64,000 nucleotides of DNA from Paenibacillus plantarum (GTDB lineage: Bacteria > Bacillota > Bacilli > Paenibacillales > NBRC-103111): positions 109,603 through 173,602 of the forward strand of contig NZ_WHNY01000057.1 in assembly GCF_013141695.1 (NCBI RefSeq). Reading direction: 5' to 3'. The notes beneath the pieces were generated by a model. The model saw nothing but the letters and a program-made list of their open reading frames with translations. It had not been told where the DNA came from and ran no database searches. Made by a program: the position numbers and the translations under genes. The stretch's first letter is position 1. Each line of letters begins with the position of its first letter. Below, piece by piece: positions 43,681 through 53,800 of the stretch.

Positions 43681-43935
43681 TTATTCACTAAGCAAATCAT
43701 ACATGGCCTCAATCTCTTTGATCTTTTCTAAAATAAGAACATGGAGGCTCTCGGCGCTTTCTGCAGAAATGATTTCTCCGTTGACTAGTGCGTAAGGCTC
43801 CATGTAGCACTGGCCACAGTTGCCCAGACAGCCGTATTCCATGACATCAAATTCCGGATTTTGTTCAAGGTCTTTCATGACTTTATCTGTTCCTGTGTGC
43901 ATATTGCTGGCACAAAATTCTATAATTGGTCGCAT
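43681..43935 (-). CDS. YuzB-family protein (DUF1450)
   Basis: 84 residues. Cysteine-rich core ASNMHTGTD ... VMEYGCLGNCGQCYMEPYALVNG with CxxCxxC fits YuzB/DUF1450 and suggests a thioredoxin-like ferredoxin fold binding a metal or cluster. In the Bacillus yut region it also sits next to yutJ. Function unknown. Convergent with the 42601 gene. Confidence 0.85.
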   Translation of the reverse strand: MRPIIEFCASNMHTGTDKVMKDLEQNPEFDVMEYGCLGNCGQCYMEPYALVNGEIISAESAESLHVLILEKIKEIEAMYDLLSE

Positions 43936-44031
43936 TTAAAAATTCCACCCCATGCTGATAGTTTCAAGCCTCAAACCATTTTCATTTAAAGCGTATTGTA
44001 CTATAATAGATAAAGAAAGGAGATGAATCAA

Positions 44032-44277
44032 ATGACAGAAAAAACCAAAGAAGCGATTTACGATGAAGTTCTTGAGGTTTTAGATAAACTTCGTCCTTTC
44101 CTACAACGTGATGGCGGTGACGTCGATCTAGTTGATGTGGAAGACGGAATCGTAAAACTTAAACTTATGGGTGCCTGCGGCAGCTGCCCGAGCTCAACAA
44201 TCACTTTGAAAGCTGGTATTGAGCGCGCATTGGTTGAAGAGGTAGAAGGCATAACAGAAGTCGTACAGGTATTCTAA
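44032..44277 (+). CDS. NifU-type iron-sulfur scaffold
   Basis: 81 residues from ATG 44032 (AAAGGAG site, 9 nt). NifU C-terminal domain with Cys49-x2-Cys52 in GACGSCPSST. Homologue of Bacillus YutI; accepts and passes [4Fe-4S] clusters. Monocistronic with a strong terminator. Between its stop and that terminator (44278-44400) lies an AAGAATTT/AAATTCTT dyad but no gene. Confidence 0.92.
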   Translation: MTEKTKEAIYDEVLEVLDKLRPFLQRDGGDVDLVDVEDGIVKLKLMGACGSCPSSTITLKAGIERALVEEVEGITEVVQVF

Positions 44278-44411
44278 TTACGACTATATCATGAGATAAA
44301 CTTTTATCGTAGTCTTTCGAAGATGATCGACCGCGTTTAGATGTTGTTTATATCGCCAATAAGAATTTGTACTTCCGTACACCGGAAATTTCTAAATTCT
44401 TATGTGGAAAG

Positions 44412-44442
44412 AAAGAGCTTACCTCTATGGTAAGCTCTTTTT
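44412..44442 (+). terminator. Terminator of the NifU-type gene
   Basis: AAAGAGCTTACC, loop TCTAT, GGTAAGCTCTTT then TT. Could serve both convergent genes. Confidence 0.9.
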
Positions 44443-44460
44443 GCTGTAGGTAAAGGCGTG

Positions 44461-45255
44461 CTATTCTAGCTTGCGTTGTTTAATTACGGGTATCGGCTGA
44501 ATAGGATCCAACGCGCCAGAGATATCCATAATATTGCCTGTGATAAAATCCGAGTTAGGCGAGCAGAGAAAATCGATGACACGCGCTACATCCTCCCCCG
44601 TTCCCGGTCGGCCAACAGGTGTTTCGCCATCGACTTCTAAGCGAGCTTCTTCCATGGTGCGTTCTTTATTCTTCCCGCGAATGTCGCCTGGACAAATCAT
44701 GTTCACCGTGATCCCATGCGCGGCTTCTTCTTCGGCTAATGTTTTGGTAAAGGAAACTAACCCAACTTTGGCAGCCGCATAAGCAGCTCTGTGCGTCCAA
44801 CCTCTCGCTTCAGCCGCTTTCCCAAAGCCGAAATGGATAATACGCCCCCATCTGCGCTCTCTCATCATAGGCAGCACAAGATGATCCAACTCCATTACGC
44901 CTATCAGATTCCCTCGCATTAAATAGTCTATTTCGTCCATGCTGTAATCAGCGAAAAAACGCCGTTCACGAACAAAAGGCCCTGCGTTATTGACAAGTAT
45001 ATCTATCGGCCCCAACTGTGAGACCGTTTCTTCAACCATGCGAAAGATGTCCTCGCGCTTGGCCACATCTCCCTGCACCGCGATGCTGCGAACGCCCATA
45101 TCCCTCAATTGATGAACGAGTTCTGCAGCTTCCTTCTCACTTGTTACATAATTCACAGCAACCTGGCAGCCCTTCTTGGCTAAGGTCAATGCCGTCATTT
45201 TGCCCAAACCCTTGGCACTGCCTGTCACAAGCACTGTTCGACCTCTTAATGGCAT
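44461..45255 (-). CDS. Short-chain dehydrogenase/reductase
   Basis: 264 residues. NAD(P)-binding TGSAKGLGKMTAL, NNAGPFV and catalytic YxxxK in HRAAYAAAKVG. FabG-like; a C-terminal tail of 20 residues is longer than FabG. Starts 6 bp after the HEPN gene stops, so the two are co-transcribed. Substrate unknown. Confidence 0.85.
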   Translation of the reverse strand: MPLRGRTVLVTGSAKGLGKMTALTLAKKGCQVAVNYVTSEKEAAELVHQLRDMGVRSIAVQGDVAKREDIFRMVEETVSQLGPIDILVNNAGPFVRERRFFADYSMDEIDYLMRGNLIGVMELDHLVLPMMRERRWGRIIHFGFGKAAEARGWTHRAAYAAAKVGLVSFTKTLAEEEAAHGITVNMICPGDIRGKNKERTMEEARLEVDGETPVGRPGTGEDVARVIDFLCSPNSDFITGNIMDISGALDPIQPIPVIKQRKLE

Positions 45256-45261
45256 GGTCCC

Positions 45262-45969
45262 CTACCCCTTTGTCACATATGCCGTGATATAAGTAAATGC
45301 TATTGTTAAGGTTCGGCATACCATGTCAAATCCCTGCTGCAAATCGGATAAATTCAGCTTCACATCCTCAATATGAACGCGTTCACCGAGCAGCGGCTCT
45401 TTCTGCATAAGATCGTCTAACATCTCAGCATTAATATAATGCATTTCCATATTACGCAGATTACGTAGTCGTTCTAACGGCACTTTATAAGTCATTTTGA
45501 GGGTATACAGCTGCAGTTCTAGCGAGCCATGTAGATGCTTCTCATGCATATGGCGGAGTACCGTAAAGTACGAAAATCGCGATTTCACGGTTTCGGTTTT
45601 CAAGGCGAAGAGGTCATTCATAAAGGTTCCTAGTTTATCAAAAACAGAAAAAAGACGGATGAACGCATTTTTGTAGAAATACACAAACCGTTGATAATCA
45701 TCTGTTTCTTGCGGGGTCATTTCTTCCAAATAGCCTTTAACAATCCGCTCACCATATCGCTCACAGCAATATTTGCTCTGTTCGAGCTCATCTAAGGCAT
45801 CAATAAAACCCTTACTCCATATCGCTTGTCGATGAAAGATCGAATGCACCGTGGAGAGGTGACTCTGTTCCGTTTCGATCTGTTTCATATAGGCTCTCAC
45901 CGCATCGAAAGCTTCCAATAAGAGTCCGCTGTCGATTCGTTCCGGCTCATTAAATAACACACGAAGCAT
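45262..45969 (-). CDS. Cthe_2314-family HEPN-domain protein
   Basis: 235 residues from ATG 45969 (GGGAGGTGAT site). All-helical, with a possible HEPN R-x4-H motif RNMEMH late in the protein (LRNLRNMEMHYINAEML). The whole resembles the Cthe_2314-like HEPN proteins of Firmicutes. HEPN proteins are often RNases or toxin/antitoxin components, but no nucleotidyltransferase partner is adjacent; the partner is an SDR. Function unknown. Confidence 0.65.
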   Translation of the reverse strand: MLRVLFNEPERIDSGLLLEAFDAVRAYMKQIETEQSHLSTVHSIFHRQAIWSKGFIDALDELEQSKYCCERYGERIVKGYLEEMTPQETDDYQRFVYFYKNAFIRLFSVFDKLGTFMNDLFALKTETVKSRFSYFTVLRHMHEKHLHGSLELQLYTLKMTYKVPLERLRNLRNMEMHYINAEMLDDLMQKEPLLGERVHIEDVKLNLSDLQQGFDMVCRTLTIAFTYITAYVTKG

Positions 45970-46019
45970 AAGATCACCTCCCTTTTTATCCAAATAATAA
46001 GCGATCTCGCATAGCCCAG

Positions 46020-46988
46020 TTACTTCGTTAACGTCGTGGCCGTTGGTGCAGGTACAGGTGCCCGTTTGACGCTGGATGTTCGATCACGCTGCACGAAAAA
46101 CATCGCGGCTAACACACCCACGCCTCCAAGATATTGACTTAACGAGATTGATTCTCCTAGAAAAATGAAACCGCCAAGTGCAGCTGTAACCGGTAGTAAA
46201 TACCCATAGGCTGATGATTTGAATGGCCCTAGTTTGGCTAAACTCCAATTGTGTAAAGAGAAACCTACCGCTGTAGCCAGCAATGAGGTATAGATTAAGC
46301 TAATCCAACCTGTCTGTGAGATCGCGGCGAAGTAAGCACCATCTGCACGCAATAGCACAAACGGTAATAAAGACAGGGCTCCCGCGGTCATTTCAAGTGA
46401 AATTAAAATCGGAAGCGGATACTTCACGACTAAACGGTTCATCCCAATGAGATAGATGGCTCCCATAAAACTGCGCATTAGCAATAGAATATCACCGCGA
46501 AATGTTTCACTGCCCAAGTGAAAGCCTTCGGCTCCCCCCGAGACAATGAGGATCACACTGCCGAGCGCCAAGGGAATTCCGATTAGAATTCGCCAGGTAA
46601 TCTTCACTTGCCTAGCCATGACGGCAATAAGCACTGTAATTACTGGCATAAAACCTCGCCCAAGCACGGCGCCATTCGCAGCGTTGGAAAACTGTAAAGC
46701 ATACTGCAGGAGAGCTTCCATCCCTACGGCATTAAGTATCCCTAACCCACAGATGAGCAGAAGATCCCGACCCGCAATTTGAAAACGAAGTGACCGCGAA
46801 CGATAATAGAAGTAAGTATAGACCCACAGAATCGGAATCATACTTGCAAAGCGCAGTCCATTAAAGACGAGGCTGTCCCATTCTCTTCCACCGATTTTGA
46901 GAGAAGCCATATTGATCCCCCACAGCAAATAGACCAATACAAATCCCAAATGCGGATAGATCGCTCGTAATCGTCCCGAGCTTATCAC
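46020..46988 (-). CDS. EamA/DMT-family transporter
   Basis: 322 residues from GTG 46988 (GGAAGGAA site, 4-bp overlap with the ubiD stop); an ATG 18 bp upstream is possible. Ten predicted helices in two EamA repeats (LGFVLVYLLWGINMASLK at the start; LSLLPFVLL and LGGFIFLGESISL in the second). Exporter of metabolites; cargo unknown. Coupled to the menaquinone decarboxylase gene. Confidence 0.85.
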   Translation of the reverse strand: MISSGRLRAIYPHLGFVLVYLLWGINMASLKIGGREWDSLVFNGLRFASMIPILWVYTYFYYRSRSLRFQIAGRDLLLICGLGILNAVGMEALLQYALQFSNAANGAVLGRGFMPVITVLIAVMARQVKITWRILIGIPLALGSVILIVSGGAEGFHLGSETFRGDILLLMRSFMGAIYLIGMNRLVVKYPLPILISLEMTAGALSLLPFVLLRADGAYFAAISQTGWISLIYTSLLATAVGFSLHNWSLAKLGPFKSSAYGYLLPVTAALGGFIFLGESISLSQYLGGVGVLAAMFFVQRDRTSSVKRAPVPAPTATTLTK

Positions 46989-48748
46989 GCGAAGTATTCC
47001 TTCCATCTGCGATCAACGAGTTCTACAATATCTTCCCGCGGGAACAGTTCATCTGGATAGCCAGGTTTCATTCGAGCGTCAATGACAATAGGAACTTCAT
47101 AAGCAATATGATGTCGGTTCACACTGGATTGCGCGTACATATCACTTGCAGGGTTAAACCGTGTGAACACGGTCCATAAGAATTTCGTTTGGTCATTCGC
47201 GATGTCACTAGCATCATCGACAAGGATGACCATAGGCCATTGCTTCAATCGGTCAGCTGCATTCGCAAGCAGACGTTGTGGCAACTCTGGCTCTGCTGCG
47301 TACGAGGCGCCAGAGACAAGCAGACAGCCGCCACAGTACACAGCGATATCATGGATCTCAGGCAGTTCTCCCTCTGTGTATGCCCTTGGCAGCTCGCGTA
47401 CAGGGTCACCTGTGCCGAGTAGTACGGCTTTGGAGCCGTGGTTGAGCTGGCCACCGGTATAATCCAATGTATCATGTGATGTTTTATTAAATATAAACAG
47501 ATCCCGAGCCGGATCGAAACGTTCCAATACGGTTTCTAACAGCTGTGAGAAGTTCGCTAAGGTCGTCGGACGGTCCGTTACGATCAAGAACTTCGTGAGA
47601 GACAGCTGACCCTCACCGAGGATCCGAAACGCCGTGCCGAGCGCCTCACGGCTGTAGCTTTCGCGGACGACAGCGGCTGCGAGCGGGTGGAACCCGGTCT
47701 CGGCATACGTCCACAGGTCTTTCACCCCTGGCATCGCCATCGGGAACGCGGGCTCCAGCAATCTTTGCAAGAATTCGCCAAGGAAGTAATCCTCTTGGCG
47801 GGGCTTGCCGACGATCGTTGCCGGATAGATCGCGTCTTTGCGGTGCCACACATGATTCACGTTGAACACGGGGAAATCATGGGTGAGTGAGTAATACCCG
47901 AAATGGTCGCCGAACGGCCCTTCGGGGCGTCTAAGATGCGGCGGTACGGAGCCGCATATCGCGAACTCCGCCTCGGCTACGAGGCGGTGCCCCCCATGGG
48001 GATTCTCCACCATGGGCAGCTTCTGCCCGAGGATGAGCGAAGCGAGCATCAGCTCGGGCAAGTGCTCGGGCACCGGCGCAATCGCCGAGGCGATGAGCGC
48101 GGGCGGGCCGCCCAGGAACACGGTGACGGGCAGCGCTTGGTTGCGCTTCTCGGCTTCGTGGTAGTGGAAGCCGCCGCCCTTGTGGATTTGCCAGTGCATC
48201 CCGGTCGTGAAGTCATCATACACCTGCATGCGATACATGCCCAGGTTATGATGACCGCCGTCGGGATGCTCGGTGTAGACCAGAGGCAGCGTGACGAACG
48301 GGCCGCCGTCTTCTTGCCAGCTCGTCAGGACAGGCAGTCCTGCCATCGGGTTGTCCTTCTTCAAGCCGCCGAGAATCGGCGCTTGATTCGGCTGGATCTT
48401 CTTCGTCCCGACTTTCATGAGGTCGAGGATAAGACCCCTTTCACCCCACAGCGCTTTCGGCGTAGGGGGCATCAACGAGTTCGTCGCGTTGATAACCGCT
48501 TTCATGAATTGCTCTGGCTTCGGACCGAAAGCCAGATCCACTCTTCTTGTTGTGCCGAAGAGGTTCGTCACGACAGGGAATGCACTGCCTTTTACATTCG
48601 TGAACAGTAAAGCTGGCCCTTGTTCGTCGATAACGCGACGATGGATTTCTGCAAGCTCGAGATTCGGATCCACGGGAGCCGAGATTTCGATTAATTCATT
48701 TTCGCGTCGTAGAATCTCTAGAAACGCTCGAAGATTGGTTGGTACCAT
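46985..48748 (-). CDS. UbiD-family menaquinone decarboxylase
   Basis: 587 residues from ATG 48748 (AGGTGGAA site). UbiD fold; length and segments such as DQGPALLF-like EQGPALLFTNVKG, PEGPFGDHFGYYSL and HHIAYEVPIVIDARMK match the approx. 600-residue subgroup linked to futalosine menaquinone synthesis (SCO4490 type). Uses prenylated FMN made by a UbiX-type partner not present here. With mqnE at 41447 it supports a futalosine pathway in this organism. Confidence 0.82.
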   Translation of the reverse strand: MVPTNLRAFLEILRRENELIEISAPVDPNLELAEIHRRVIDEQGPALLFTNVKGSAFPVVTNLFGTTRRVDLAFGPKPEQFMKAVINATNSLMPPTPKALWGERGLILDLMKVGTKKIQPNQAPILGGLKKDNPMAGLPVLTSWQEDGGPFVTLPLVYTEHPDGGHHNLGMYRMQVYDDFTTGMHWQIHKGGGFHYHEAEKRNQALPVTVFLGGPPALIASAIAPVPEHLPELMLASLILGQKLPMVENPHGGHRLVAEAEFAICGSVPPHLRRPEGPFGDHFGYYSLTHDFPVFNVNHVWHRKDAIYPATIVGKPRQEDYFLGEFLQRLLEPAFPMAMPGVKDLWTYAETGFHPLAAAVVRESYSREALGTAFRILGEGQLSLTKFLIVTDRPTTLANFSQLLETVLERFDPARDLFIFNKTSHDTLDYTGGQLNHGSKAVLLGTGDPVRELPRAYTEGELPEIHDIAVYCGGCLLVSGASYAAEPELPQRLLANAADRLKQWPMVILVDDASDIANDQTKFLWTVFTRFNPASDMYAQSSVNRHHIAYEVPIVIDARMKPGYPDELFPREDIVELVDRRWKEYFA

Positions 48749-48799
48749 GGGAACTTCCACCTTTGTCTATGTAATGTTTACTCATTCTTTGGAGATGAA

Positions 48800-48829
48800 A
48801 AAGGAAATGGCCTTCCGTTAGAAGGCCTT
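48800..48829 (-). terminator. Terminator of ctaA
   Basis: Minus strand AAGGCCTTC, loop TAACG, GAAGGCC, then ATTTCCTTTTTC; modest T-run. Confidence 0.6.
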
Positions 48830-48854
48830 GTTGTGCCTATGCCGCATGATGCTG

Positions 48855-49754
48855 CTAGGCTTTGCGATCATATAGCGTGAGTACACACAAATAACATAAG
48901 AATCCAAACATACAAGCCACAATAATGGCATGAATCATACCTGTGAATAAATAGGCGACTTCATTCCCTAAGGACCAGGTTACGACTGCACCGCTAATCA
49001 CTTGAAGCGAAACGAGAATAAGTGCCCATTTGCTCCCGAACCAAAGTTTGTCTGTCTTTTGATAATAGCGTCGCGCTTGCAGGTAAAGAAATAAAATACA
49101 AACAAAGAGCAGCAAAGCGGCAATTCGATGTGTAAATACAATTCCTGTGGCACCGCTTAGTTCCGGAATCACTTCGCCATTACATAACGGCCAGCCCGAG
49201 CAGCCACCCGAAGAAACGGTATGACGCACGAATGCTCCTAAATAAACAACGACATAGCTATAAATCGTGGTAAACCAAACGATCACTTTAAAGCTAGTAT
49301 GAATCTGCGTTGTGCGTACAAATTGTCCCCACGGAGTAAACACGAGTGCAAGCAGCAGGGAGAAAGCAAAGGCGAGCAAGGATAATCCGAAATGAAGTGC
49401 TAGGACAAGGGAAGATTGCGGCCAAACAACGGCCAACGCGCCCATTGCTGCTTGAATCAGGGTCATGACCACTGTTGCTGTAATAAAGAATTTTGCATCT
49501 CTACGCTTCACATATCGGAAAACTAAGTAAAACGTTGCAATAAGTATCATGGTCACAATACCTACAACTAAGCGATGGCTGTACTCGATAAACGAAGAAA
49601 TGGTATGTGCTGGAATGAATTTCCCATGACACAACGGCCACTCGTCTCCACAGCCCCGACCTGCGTCAGCCTTGGTTACTAAGGCCCCCATAGCAAGAAT
49701 TAGAAACATGCCGATGGCTGATAAATTAGCTAATCTTTGGATCCATTTTTGCAT
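48855..49754 (-). CDS. ctaA: Heme A synthase
   Basis: 299 residues, eight membrane helices of the COX15/CtaA family. Conserved histidines in EYSHRLVVG, ALHFGLSL, THRIAALL and MIHAIIVA, and two outside cysteine pairs (CGDEWPLC, CSGWPLC) known to form disulfides in B. subtilis. Oxidises the C8 methyl of heme O for aa3-type oxidase. ctaB and the oxidase genes are not in the window. Confidence 0.94.
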   Translation of the reverse strand: MQKWIQRLANLSAIGMFLILAMGALVTKADAGRGCGDEWPLCHGKFIPAHTISSFIEYSHRLVVGIVTMILIATFYLVFRYVKRRDAKFFITATVVMTLIQAAMGALAVVWPQSSLVLALHFGLSLLAFAFSLLLALVFTPWGQFVRTTQIHTSFKVIVWFTTIYSYVVVYLGAFVRHTVSSGGCSGWPLCNGEVIPELSGATGIVFTHRIAALLLFVCILFLYLQARRYYQKTDKLWFGSKWALILVSLQVISGAVVTWSLGNEVAYLFTGMIHAIIVACMFGFLCYLCVLTLYDRKA

Positions 49755-49996
49755 GATTGCACCTACTTTATGTCATATCTACTGAGGATCATGTCGAATA
49801 CTGTAGTTCCGCTTTCAATTATAGCTGTAATATGAAGGCATTTCCATTCGCAATTGTTACAAAGCTCCGAAACCACAAGGAATCAGTTTGTTGGCTTCTA
49901 ACCGAGATGCGCCCAACACTTGGAAAAAACATTATAGTGTGTGTAGTATGGAAGCATTTATTCGGAAGTGGGATTTAGAAATGAAAAAAGGCTGCT

Positions 49997-50137
49997 GTTA
50001 GTCCGATTTCTCCCAACTAAAACGATGATCGCTTTCATTGATAGACCGTTAGTCCGATTCTGCCGAACTATTTACCTATTTTTCTTGCTTGAAGGTAGTT
50101 TGTGGCGATTTAGTTCGGGGATTTCGGACTAAATAGG
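49997..50137. repeat. Intergenic palindromic repeat, family C
   Basis: Three units of TTAGTCCGAwTnynCCnAACTAAA type: plus-strand copies at 49998 and 50047 (49 bp apart) and an inverted one at 50106-50136. The third is a 10-bp hairpin, ATTTAGTTCG / CGGACTAAAT with loop GGGATTT. The rest of the 473-bp gap 49755-50227 holds the ctaA promoter region and nothing recognised. Confidence 0.75.
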
Positions 50138-50157
50138 CACCGGTCGGGGATCAACGT

Positions 50158-50196
50158 AAAAAAACCGCCATCGGATTAATCCGACGACGGTTTTTC
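50158..50196 (-). terminator. Terminator of the 50228 gene
   Basis: Hairpin around TCGGATT/AATCCGA flanked by AACCG/CGGTT, with A/T tracts on both sides. Confidence 0.85.
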
Positions 50197-50227
50197 TAGT
50201 CCTGCTATCCTCTATGCCCTACTCCTT

Positions 50228-50572
50228 CTATGGAGCTAACGCATTGGAAACTTCGATTGCACGATCAAGGAATTGCTCGATTTCCTCACGGGTTTTACGC
50301 AGCTTGCTGACGAAACGAACGACCTCTTGGCCGTTACGGAAAGCAATAAAACTCGGGATGCCTAAGATGTTCAATTGTTCACACAAATCCGGGAATTCAT
50401 CGCGATCCAGTTCAATGAACGTGAGACGGCCTTCATAAGCTTGCTCGACTGCTGGCATAAAAGGGTCAATATAGTGGCAATCCTTACACCATGTCGTTTT
50501 GAAAATGGCGATGGTCACACCGGATTGCGAAATTTGTTCTTGAAATTGTTGTTCAGTCGATACTTTACGCAT
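50228..50572 (-). CDS. Thioredoxin-like protein (YtpP type)
   Basis: 114 residues from ATG 50572 (GATGAGGTG site). Thioredoxin fold with active site WCKDC in TTWCKDCHYIDPF, and cis-Pro in GIPSFIAFRNG. Atypical CKDC rather than CGPC changes redox potential. Cytosolic; partner unknown. Confidence 0.85.
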   Translation of the reverse strand: MRKVSTEQQFQEQISQSGVTIAIFKTTWCKDCHYIDPFMPAVEQAYEGRLTFIELDRDEFPDLCEQLNILGIPSFIAFRNGQEVVRFVSKLRKTREEIEQFLDRAIEVSNALAP

Positions 50573-50727
50573 AGGACACCTCATCACTTCTGGCATTTAC
50601 TCTCTTATAGCATGTGAGAAAATCAGTGTCAAGCGACGGACACCGACGCTGATTCAGGAAAATAAAGTTCGTTAGTGATTTTCACAATTGTAAACAGGTA
50701 AACAGAGAGATGCGCTGCCAATCGCAC

Positions 50728-50770
50728 CAAAAAACTGCCCAGCCCCGGCCACCCCAGGTTTGGGCAGTTT
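50728..50770 (-). terminator. Terminator of the surface-protein gene
   Basis: Minus strand AAACTGCCCA ... TGGGCAGTTT then TTTT; the loop contains GGGGTGGCCGGGG. Confidence 0.88.
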
Positions 50771-50805
50771 CTCTTTTTATTTGCACCGCGGCTCTCTTTA
50801 GGTGA

Positions 50806-53800
50806 TTACTTATTAATCAACTTTGCTTGCTGTAGCAATCTTGTTACAATTGCAGCTGTTTGTGCACGTGTTAGGTGACTTGCTGCTGTAAGATATTGAT
50901 TATCGCCTTGCATGATATTGTTAATGACCATAAGTGCTACGGCATTCTTCGCCCAACCAGAAACTTGTTGACTGTCCTCAAACGGACTTAATGCCTTATT
51001 CGCTTCTGCATCCGTCACAGTCGATGTAAGCGAAGTGATCGCCATCGCTCTAGATAAGATCACAGCGGCTTCTTGCCTTGTAATCGTCTGATTAGGTCTG
51101 AACGTATTATCCTCATATCCTTGAACAAGTTGATACGTTAAAGCCGCTTGTACAACAGATGCATACCAATCTGAGGACTTCACATCCTGCGGCAAGTTGA
51201 TTTGCTCAACTGACTTCAAGCCCAATGCTCTAACAACAATAGCTAGAAACTCTGCACGGTTGACATCTTGATCAGGTTGAAAGGATGTCGTTGTAACACC
51301 ATCAACAATGAGGCGTGAAGCCATATTATTGACATCATTTTGACTCCAATGTCCTTGCACATCGGCGAATTTCTTCGAGTTCCATATAATCGAATAGGTA
51401 CTATTCGTTAAGCTATTCAATACGGCATGTGGTTTGCCGTCTTTTGTAAAGACATTTGTTGGTATATGGGATATTGTTCCATCTTCATTTAATACAACGC
51501 CAGTTGTTATTTGAGTGGAATCGATTGAATTCGGCAATACAATCTCACGTGACACATATCTATCGAATCGATCGATCTTAATGGTACGATCACCATATGT
51601 AGCTATAATTTCAAAATTAATCGCTGGAGCAATCAAAGTCACATTTTGGTTTGCAGCGGCAGAATCAAGCAGCTTCTTACTTTCAGTAGAAGGTTTTCCC
51701 ATACGAATACTTAACTTAATGTCTTCTACCTTCACGTTATTGCCAAACTGAGACGCGATTTGGTCAATCTTTATCTGATTCGATTGGATGGTATAAATCG
51801 CATTATTGGTGCCAATTTCAATGATTGTATTTGTCTTCCCCAATGATTTAATCATTTTACCGTTCAAATCTGTCTGGATGACATCTGAATTAGAAGTTAC
51901 TGGAATAATGAGTTTTTGATTATTTTTACCTTCCAGTACAGCCATCAATTTCTCATTATCAATGGACACAATCGTCGTCGATTGTCCTCCCACAACAACT
52001 TCTTTCAGCGTCGTCAATTTATCCAGCTTTACACCATCCAATATAATAGAGATTTCCGGTTGTGTAGCTGATGATCCACTTTCCGAGGATGGAAGATCTT
52101 CTTTTACAATTTGGAGCACTGCCGTTGAAGGCGTACCGATGACCGCATCTGCCGAAGGAGCACTTAGTTGAACATTCAACGATTTAGTGCCCGTGACAAT
52201 ATGATTGTTCACGATCGGGATCATAAAAAATTGGCTAGTCTCACCATCTTGGAACTGTAACGTACCTGTAGTTGCCGTATAATCGACACCAGCTTTAGCA
52301 GTTCCATCCGAAGTCGCATATACAACACTCGTTACGCCTGTACTGCTGCCTTCCCTAATAACAGTAACCTTCGCGCTGCCGCTATTTTCTTTAGCACTAT
52401 AGGTTGTTGCACCCAGCTTCACTTTCCATTTAGGCGGGAAGCTATTGATAATTGTGACATTGTCGGCATATCGGTTTGCCGTTGCTATATCATCTTTGCC
52501 ATCGTCATTAAAATCGCCAACCGCAACCGACCAAGGCGTAACATCGGTACTATACTTGTTTTCCAAGCCAAAGCTTCCATTGCCATCGCCCATAAATACG
52601 TACACATGCTGTAAATAAGTCACAGCAACTGCAATATCCAACTTCTCATCACCGTTAAAATCTCCAACTTTGAGTGAACGAATCTCCTCCGGAAATGGAT
52701 GAATCATCGCATCTCGAAACGTGCCTGTTGGATCACCAAAGAGAATACGAAGTGAATAACTAGGAGAACTATAAGCAACCGCTATATCCTCCCATCCATC
52801 ACGATTAAAATCACCCGTAGCAAGCGATTGTGGTGCGTTGCTGCCCCAACCATATTGATCTCCAGAGGTAAATGTACCATCCCCCTGTCCATGCAAAATA
52901 TACACTTGTTTCGTCCCCGTATTCGCAATAGCCAGATCGATCATGTCATCGTTATTAAAATGACCCGATACGATGGAAACAGGTGAGTCGATTTGACTAT
53001 CAGCAGGATGATCCTTCGCCTGAAATTCCCCTTTTCCGTCTCCAAGCATCACACTTAAAAGGTTTGATTCTATATGTGCTACGGCGATATCGGGATTGTT
53101 GTCACCATTAAAGTCAGCAATAGTAAGTGTTCTAGCTCTAGAATTAGATTCGGCGCTAGATTCAAATTCATTTTTAATGAATAATCCTTGCCCATTGTTT
53201 AATAAAGTCGTTATCCTATTACCACCAGAATTAGCAATAACCAGATCTGGTTTACCATCGAGGTTAAGGTCTCCTGACACAATTTGAGCAGGCTTACTCC
53301 CGACATTATAATTATCGGCGGCTGCAAACTGACCTCTTCCATTACCTCGCATGACAGACACATTATTAGACTTATAATCTGCCGTTGCTATATCCAAATT
53401 CCCGTCTCCGTCAAAGTCGAAACTTGTAACTGACACTGGTTCACTGCCACTAACATCATAATTAACGGATGCAAGTAAAGTTCCGTCTCCTCTACCCAGT
53501 AACAAGGCAGCATAATTCACATTATTACCAAATGTATCAAAATTTGTAGCTACTACATCCAATTTATCATCTGAATTGAAATCAGCAATAACTACCGAAG
53601 AGTAGTAACCTTGTACAGCATATGAAACTGCTGCTTGCAACGATAACTGAGATTCTGCACTATCATTTAATAAAATGGATACTTGAGCTGCCTCTGAACA
53701 ACCAACAGCCAAGTCAAGATCACCATCACCGTCTAGATCAGCGAGAGCTAGTGAGACTGGGCTCTCACATCTAGCCTTAAATTTAACGGCATCTTTAAAT

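Noticed and set aside
47903..48610. 235-codon plus-strand frame
   Set aside because: Antisense to the UbiD-family gene in its GC-rich part; Arg-rich composition typical of a shadow frame.
49757..49978. 73-codon plus-strand frame
   Set aside because: No ribosome site, no domain, abuts the ctaA start; looks like intergenic sequence.
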